Below are positions 6,769-11,290 of a stretch of DNA of 11,290 nucleotides, one piece after another. A model generated the notes under the pieces. It saw only the letters and a list, made by a program, of their open reading frames with translations. It made no database searches and was not told the DNA's origin. The position numbers were made by a program, and so were the translations under genes. Source of the stretch: Lachnospiraceae bacterium (GTDB lineage Bacteria > Bacillota > Clostridia > Lachnospirales > Lachnospiraceae); assembly GCA_015258065.1 (NCBI GenBank), contig JABZIZ010000032.1, positions 1 to 11,290 of the forward strand. The letters are read 5' to 3'. Every line of letters begins with the position of its first letter. Position 1 is the stretch's first letter.

Positions 6769-8409
6769 GTGCGCCCGGCGGCGCACGTTTCTAACCGGTG
6801 AAAGTCCGGAATCCGCCCGGTGGTGGGAAGGATATAGCCGAAGGCAAGGGTGTCCATCGTGAGGTGGAATCTGAAGGAAGCCGGATTCGGGGAACCTACT
6901 AACCCGAGGGCAAACCTCTGGCCTGACGTACAGAAATCTCATATAAGGTTTTCGCTGAGGGTAAGACTGCTGAACAAGCCGAAGCCCCATAACTACACGG
7001 AATCAGCGGGAATAAATGAGGCAGGTAGATGGAGGAAAAGAAACGTGTGGTACCCGGGGAGGCCTGTACGATAGGCTCTGAAAGGAGTAACCACTGTCGC
7101 AAGACAGTGCTGAACGCACAGGAGTCAGCAGAGGTCATAGTAGCGGCGCAGTCGTGAAGGACCGAATCAACAGGAGTCTTAAGTACGACCCGGAAAGGAG
7201 GAACGGGCACATGATTGCAGAAAACAAAGACAGCTGCTCACAAAGAGATAGCGCGGAACGCAAAGGGTATGTGAGAGCGCACCGCTCGTTCAACCGGATA
7301 TGGAAGGAAAGAGACAGTGCAGAGCCGGACATTCTCGGAAAGATCCTGGATAAGGGCAACCTGAACCGGGCCTATAAGAGAGTGAAGGCAAACAAAGGAG
7401 CGCCAGGAATCGATGGGATGACCACCCGGGACGCGCTTCCATGGCTGAGGGAACATCAAAGCGAGCTGATCGCAAAAATACGGAGTGGACATTACACCCC
7501 ATCGCCTGTGAGGCGTAAAGAGATCCCGAAGCCAGACGGCGGGGTACGAAAGCTTGGTATCCCGACGGTAATCGACCGCATCATCCAGCAGGCAATTGCC
7601 CAGCAGCTGATGCCCATCTATGAGCCGTTATTTTCGGACGGAAGCTACGGCTACCGACCGGGAAGAAGCACGAAAGATGCCATTCAAAAGATCAAAGAGT
7701 ACGCGGAAAAGGGATACACAAGGGCTGTAGTTCTTGACCTATCCAAGTACTTTGACACGATTGATCATGTAAAACTGCTTAATCTTCTGAGACAGAATGT
7801 CAAAGATGAAAGAGTGATCCAGATGATCAAACGGTATCTGAAGAGAGGCGTGATGGAGGACGGTGTTGTTGTTCCTACAGTAGAAGGTTCCCCGCAGGGT
7901 GGAAATTTATCGCCTTTGCTAGCGAACATCTACCTGAACGAATTTGACTAGGAATTCAAGAGACGAGGTGTGCCGTGCATCCGCTATGCAGACGATATTG
8001 TTCTGTTGGCAAAAAGTGAGCGGGCATCCCAGAGACTATTGGAATCCAGTGTGAAGTACCTGGAGGGAGCCCTGAACTTGAGGGTCAACCGGGAGAAAAG
8101 CAGAACGGTCAGCGTGATTGCAATCCGAAATTTTAAGTACCTTGGCTTCTGTCTCGGGAAAGGGAAGAATGGAGTATTTATCCGTGTACATCCGAAGTCA
8201 TACATGAAGTTCAAGGACAAGCTGAGGGTGCTTACTTCCCGGAGCAGATGCGGCAGTATCGTAAAAGCCATGAAGCGGATAGAGATATCAGCACGCGGAT
8301 GGCTGAACTATTTTGGAATAGCGGACATGAAGAGTTGAAACCGCCGTGTACCGAACGGTACGCACGGTGGTGTGAGAGGACGGCGGCTAATCACAGCCTC
8401 CTACTCGAT
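6769..8409 (+). mobile_element. Degenerate group II intron, IIC-like
   Basis: The 5' end is GTGCG (6769-6773), matching the GUGYG consensus. Domain V is a clear hairpin at 8340-8371: nine pairs, a two-base CG bulge (8361-8362), four pairs and a GAAC loop. Its catalytic triad reads CGC (8342-8344), with G8343 in a G-U wobble, as described for class IIC rather than the AGC of other classes. Domain VI follows (about 8373-8406) and the intron ends at GAT (8409). Placement right after a terminator stem and T-tract is the known IIC target habit. AAAAG at 7036-7040 could be EBS1 for CTTTT (6763-6767). At about 1.64 kb it is short, because the encoded protein lacks its C-terminal part. The ribozyme core looks intact; self-mobility is not expected. 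Confidence 0.85.
7211..8338 (+). pseudogene. ltrA: Broken group II intron reverse transcriptase/maturase
   Basis: Intron-encoded protein, interrupted by TAG at 7949-7951 (codon 247) and continuing in the same frame to 8338. It reads from NLNRAYKRVKANKGAPGIDG through the PIYEPLFSDGSYGYRPGRS and LDLSKYFDTIDH blocks to SPQGGNLSPLLANIYLNEFD, then the stop. The catalytic RYADDIVLL (YADD at 7985-7996) lies after the stop. Family members have Gln or Lys there, so one base change (CAG to TAG) would explain it. The frame ends at GWLNYFGIADMKS; members usually run some 80 residues further, so the thumb/maturase end is missing and domain V follows at once. No endonuclease domain is seen. The ATG at 7211 is chosen for AAAGGAGG (7194-7201). 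Two independent lesions make it a pseudogene. Confidence 0.9.
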
Positions 8410-8439
8410 TTGTCTTATGTAATTCTTTTCACAAAGGGA

Positions 8440-8468
8440 TTGACAAATCTAATTCGTAAATTTAAAAT
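8440..8468 (+). promoter_or_regulatory. feo operon promoter
   Basis: TTGACA (8440-8445), a 17-bp spacer and TAAAAT (8463-8468) form a near-consensus sigma-A promoter. It starts 31 bp after the intron 3' end, so feo transcription does not depend on opp. A small inverted repeat, TAGA-TTAT-TCTA (8486-8497), lies just downstream of the expected transcription start and could be an operator, but it matches neither the Fur nor the DtxR consensus well. Confidence 0.75.
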
Positions 8469-8521
8469 CACTAAGTTGTAAGAGATAGATTATTCTAACT
8501 AAGGCCTTGAAGGAGGTTTGT

Positions 8522-8752
8522 ATGCTGCCCTTAGCTTTTACGAATGCCGGAGATTATGTTGAAGTGGTTCGCGTCGGCGGAAATGACGAGGCAAAACAAC
8601 ACTTAAGCGACCTTGGCTTTGTGCCCGGTGCTTATGTGACAGTCATTTCGGCGCACGGCGGTGATATCATCGTCAATGTCAAGGATTCCAGACTCGCGAT
8701 TACGCGGGAGATGGCGCAGAAGATTCAAGTGCAGCCTGCAGCGAAGAATTGA
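8522..8752 (+). CDS. feoA: Ferrous iron transport protein A, first copy
   Basis: A 76-residue FeoA-domain protein (SH3-like beta barrel) that acts in the cytoplasm with FeoB during Fe(II) uptake; its exact role is not settled for the family. Visible hallmarks are the GDYVEVVRVGG strand, the helix and turn HLSDLGFVPGAYVTV, the GGDIIVNVKDSRLAI strands and the closing REMAQKIQV. AGGAGG (8511-8516) sits 5 nt before the ATG. An upstream TTG at 8507 would overlap that site and is not used. It begins the feo operon under the promoter at 8440. The second FeoA, 20 bp downstream, is a divergent paralogue and not a recent duplicate. Confidence 0.9.
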   Translation: MLPLAFTNAGDYVEVVRVGGNDEAKQHLSDLGFVPGAYVTVISAHGGDIIVNVKDSRLAITREMAQKIQVQPAAKN

Positions 8753-8772
8753 GTGCAGGAGAGGAGGCAGAG

Positions 8773-8994
8773 ATGAAGACACTGAAAGACATTCCGGTCG
8801 GCGAGAGCAGCGTGGTCGTGAAGATTCACGGCGAGGGTGCGCTCAGAAGACGCATTATGGACATGGGTATCACGAAGGGCACGGAAATTTATGTCCGCAA
8901 GGTGGCCCCGCTCGGTGATCCGGTTGAGATCACGGTCAGAGGGTATGAGCTTTCGCTCCGCAAGGCGGACGCTGAAATTCTGGAAATGCAGTAA
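8773..8994 (+). CDS. feoA: Ferrous iron transport protein A, second copy
   Basis: A 73-residue FeoA-domain protein. It opens with TLKDIPVGESSVVVKIHGEG, where family members have a short strand and turn, followed by the helix ALRRRIMDMGITKGTEIYV, then PLGDPVEITVRGYELSLRKADA, the most conserved FeoA block (DPxxxxxxGxxxxLRxxEA). It is closer to the canonical FeoA pattern than the first copy, which lacks the LRK element. GGAGAGGAGG (8757-8766) supports the ATG. It lies 19 bp before feoB. Two FeoA proteins ahead of FeoB is common in Clostridia; whether they bind FeoB together or serve different roles cannot be read from sequence. Confidence 0.92.
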   Translation: MKTLKDIPVGESSVVVKIHGEGALRRRIMDMGITKGTEIYVRKVAPLGDPVEITVRGYELSLRKADAEILEMQ

Positions 8995-9013
8995 GGAAAG
9001 AAGGGGGATTTAG

Positions 9014-11167
9014 ATGGCAATTAAGATTGCACTGGCAGGAAATCCAAACTGCGGTAAGACAACACTGTTCAATGACCTGACCGGAAGCACCCAGTACGTC
9101 GGTAACTGGCCGGGTGTTACGGTCGAGAAGAAAGAGGGCCGCTTAAAGGGGCATAAGGATGTCATCATCCAGGATTTACCCGGTATTTATTCGCTGAGCC
9201 CGTATACGCTCGAGGAAGTGGTCACCAGAAACTATCTTGTGACGGAGAAGCCGGATGCCATTCTGAATATCATCGACGGCACCAATATTGAGCGAAATCT
9301 GTATCTCACGACCCAGTTGCTGGAGATCGGTCTTCCGACTGTCATCGCTGTCAACATGATGGATCTCGTGAAGAAGAACGGCGATGAGCTGAACTTAAAG
9401 AAGCTCTCGGAAGAGCTCGGGTGTCCGGTGGTCGAGATGAGTGCACTGAAGGGCGAGTCCACGAAGGACGCCGCAGAGTTGTGTCTCAAGCTCGCGGAGG
9501 AGCACAGAAAGGGCGCGCTTCCGCACGTCTTCACGGGTTCCGTGGAGCATGCGATTGCGCACATCGAGGAGTCGATTGAGAGTAAGGTTGATCCGGTCAA
9601 CCTCCGCTGGTTTGCAATCAAGTTCTTTGAGCGCGACGAGAAGGCAATCGAAAAGGTGCAGCTCGACGCTGCGACGAAGCAGCACATTGAGCAGCACATC
9701 AAGGATTGCGAGAAAGAAATGGATGACGACTCCGAGTCGATTATCACGAACCAGCGCTACGAGTACATTCAGAAGGTTGTTGCGGACTGCGTGAAGAAAA
9801 AGGCAGTCAAAGGTCAGCTCACGACTTCGGATAAGATTGACCACATTGTCACAAACCGCTTCCTGGCGTTGCCCATCTTTGCGTTTATCATGTGGTTTGT
9901 TTACTTCATCTCGGTTACTGCAATCGGTAAGCCACTCACAGACTGGACGAATGATGTCTTCTTCGGCGAGATTGTGACGAATGCCGCAAATAACTTCATT
10001 GCAACCTTCCACCTCGCAGACTGGCTCCAGAGCTTGATTGTCGACGGTATCATCGGCGGCGTCGGCACGGTCCTCGGCTTTGTGCCGCAGATGGTAATTC
10101 TGTTCTTCTTCCTGTCCTTCCTCGAGGACTCGGGCTACATGGCGCGTGTCGCGTTCATCATGGACCGCGTGTTCCGTCGCTTCGGTCTCTCCGGTAAGTC
10201 CTTCATCCCGATGCTGGTCGGCACGGGCTGCGGCGTTCCGGCTATCATGGCGTCCAGAACCATTGAGAACGAGAAAGACAGACGTATGACCATCATTCTC
10301 TCGACCTTCCTGCCCTGCTCGGCAAAGATGGAAATCGTCGCGATGATGGCACTGACTTTCTTTCCGACCAACCACTTTGTGGCGCCGGGTATGTACTTCC
10401 TCGGCCTTGCCATCGTGATTCTCTCCGGTATCGCGCTGAAGAAGATGAATTACTTCGCGGGCGATCCGGCTCCGTTCGTCATGGAACTCCCGGCTTACCA
10501 CATGCCGTCCTTCAAGGGTGTCATGATTCACGTCTGGGAGAGAGCAAAGGCCTTCATGATTAAGGCCGGCACGATTATCTTCATCGTCTGCGTGCTGCTC
10601 TGGGTGCTCATGCACTTCAACACCTCGTTCCAGTATGTCGCGGACAATCTGGATGACAGCATTCTGAAGGTCATCGGTGAGGCAATTGCTGTCATCTTCG
10701 CGCCGCTCGGCCTCGGCAACTGGCAGGCTGCAGTCGCGACCGTCAGCGCGGAGCTCGCAAAGGAGCAGGCGACCGGTACCCTCGGTATACTCGCACATGC
10801 GACATCCGACGGCAAGGCGGATGTCTCTGCGGCTATCTTCAACATGTTTGACGGCAGTCAGCTGAAGGGTCTCACATTCCTGCTTCTCAACATCTTTGAC
10901 GCACCTTGCCTGGTTGCAATCGCAACTGGGTTCCGTGAGCAGGGGCAGGCGAAGTGGGGCTGGATTACCTTCGGTTTCCAGATGGGACTCGGCTATTGCC
11001 TCTCGCTCTGCGTGTTCCAGCTCGGAACGCTCGCACAGGGCGGCAGCTTTACCTTCTGGACCGCAGTCGCAATTCTTCTGGTGCTTGCCGCACTCTACTT
11101 CATTTTCCGTCCGGCACCGAAGCATGTGAAGAAGGAAAATGTGAGTGCCGTTCGCGCAAACGCATAA
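9014..11167 (+). CDS. feoB: Ferrous iron transport protein B (FeoB), Fe(II) permease
   Basis: Membrane Fe(II) transporter with an N-terminal G domain, 717 residues. G motifs: G1 GNPNCGKT 9-16, G2 Thr36 in NWPGVTVEKKEG, G3 DLPG 54-57, G4 NMMD 114-117, G5 SALKG 143-147. A helical guanine-dissociation-inhibitor-like region runs to about 280. The membrane domain (about 283-700) has two gate-like repeats. It shows GTGCGVPAIMASRTIEN (Cys406) and STFLPCSAKMEI (Cys435), corresponding to the conserved transmembrane cysteines of FeoB proteins. The C-terminus is a short basic tail. The AGGGGG site (9002-9007) supports the ATG. No truncation or frameshift is seen, and all GTPase motifs are intact. Confidence 0.96.
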   Translation: MAIKIALAGNPNCGKTTLFNDLTGSTQYVGNWPGVTVEKKEGRLKGHKDVIIQDLPGIYSLSPYTLEEVVTRNYLVTEKPDAILNIIDGTNIERNLYLTTQLLEIGLPTVIAVNMMDLVKKNGDELNLKKLSEELGCPVVEMSALKGESTKDAAELCLKLAEEHRKGALPHVFTGSVEHAIAHIEESIESKVDPVNLRWFAIKFFERDEKAIEKVQLDAATKQHIEQHIKDCEKEMDDDSESIITNQRYEYIQKVVADCVKKKAVKGQLTTSDKIDHIVTNRFLALPIFAFIMWFVYFISVTAIGKPLTDWTNDVFFGEIVTNAANNFIATFHLADWLQSLIVDGIIGGVGTVLGFVPQMVILFFFLSFLEDSGYMARVAFIMDRVFRRFGLSGKSFIPMLVGTGCGVPAIMASRTIENEKDRRMTIILSTFLPCSAKMEIVAMMALTFFPTNHFVAPGMYFLGLAIVILSGIALKKMNYFAGDPAPFVMELPAYHMPSFKGVMIHVWERAKAFMIKAGTIIFIVCVLLWVLMHFNTSFQYVADNLDDSILKVIGEAIAVIFAPLGLGNWQAAVATVSAELAKEQATGTLGILAHATSDGKADVSAAIFNMFDGSQLKGLTFLLLNIFDAPCLVAIATGFREQGQAKWGWITFGFQMGLGYCLSLCVFQLGTLAQGGSFTFWTAVAILLVLAALYFIFRPAPKHVKKENVSAVRANA

Positions 11168-11194
11168 AGTTAAAATGTAAAGTACGCTGACCGG

Positions 11195-11225
11195 TCTCTG
11201 CCGTCTCCTTGGAGAGCGGCAGAGA
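11195..11225 (+). other. Long hairpin in the feoB-downstream gap
   Basis: TCTCTGCCGTCTCC (11195-11208) pairs with GGAGA-G-CGGCAGAGA (11211-11225) with one bulged G and almost no loop. No T-run follows, so full termination is doubtful; it could act as a processing or mRNA-stability site that sets a different level for the next gene. The rest of the 109-bp gap shows no promoter I can support. Confidence 0.5.
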
Positions 11226-11276
11226 AGCGGCGGCGGAGATTCATTTCCGTTCCGTCAGGAAAGGAGGAAAATGACA

Positions 11277-11290
11277 ATGAATCCGGCAAC
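11277..11290 (+). CDS. Start of a small gene after feoB (partial)
   Basis: Only MNPA plus two bases is visible before the window ends. AAGGAGG (11261-11267) lies 9 nt before the ATG at 11277; an in-frame ATG at 11271 is only 3 nt away and less likely. A small FeoB-associated Cys-rich membrane protein often occupies this place in Clostridia, so that is a reasonable guess from context alone, but the visible residues cannot support it. Confidence 0.45.

Noticed and set aside
7970..8338. Separate gene after the intron protein's stop
   Set aside because: It is in the same frame as the upstream part, begins in the middle of the reverse transcriptase just before YADD and has no ribosome site; it is the downstream half of the pseudogene.
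8486..8497. Fur or DtxR-type iron operator in the feo leader
   Set aside because: The repeat TAGA-TTAT-TCTA has only 4-bp arms and does not align well with either consensus; an iron-responsive site is likely on biological grounds but not shown here.
8507..8521. TTG start for the first feoA
   Set aside because: It would place the start codon before the AGGAGG site that clearly serves the ATG at 8522.
9395..11125. 576-codon open frame on the minus strand within feoB
   Set aside because: It is antisense to a fully conserved feoB with all motifs, has no ribosome site, and its composition (rich in Arg, His, Glu) is typical of a shadow frame.

Overview
The window reads as a low- to mid-GC Gram-positive chromosome, most likely a Clostridia/Lachnospiraceae-type bacterium. 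The grounds are strong AGGAGG ribosome sites, a TTG start on oppB, a lipoprotein-type OppA, tandem FeoA proteins ahead of FeoB, and IS110 and group IIC-type elements. The family assignment is inference; there is no rRNA or marker gene.

Layout. (1) 1-319, minus strand: the left end of an IS110-family insertion sequence that continues off the window. It holds the first 24 codons of a DEDD transposase and, upstream of it, a noncoding segment that folds like a bridge RNA with two guide-bearing loops. (2) 320-6767: an oligopeptide ABC importer operon, promoter - oppB - oppC - oppD - oppF - oppA, all plus strand, closed by a strong intrinsic terminator. (3) 6769-8409: a degenerate group II intron (IIC-like) placed directly behind the T-tract of that terminator. 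Its reverse transcriptase has an internal amber stop and lacks its C-terminal part. (4) 8410-11290: a ferrous-iron uptake operon with a near-consensus promoter, two feoA genes, feoB, a long hairpin, and the first codons of another small gene.

How the genes work together. OppA is a surface lipoprotein that captures peptides; OppB and OppC form the membrane channel and OppD and OppF power it with ATP. FeoB is the GTP-driven Fe(II) permease and the two FeoA proteins are its small cytoplasmic SH3-like partners.

The most unusual item is oppA. The roughly 75 residues that normally end an OppA-type binding protein sit instead near the N-terminus, between the lipoprotein linker and the usual start of the mature domain. 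The protein then stops exactly where that segment should follow, so this looks like a natural circular permutation (or a rearranged assembly). The second is the IS110 end, where the predicted right donor guide of the bridge RNA is complementary to the element's own terminus, which allows a proposed boundary and CT core.
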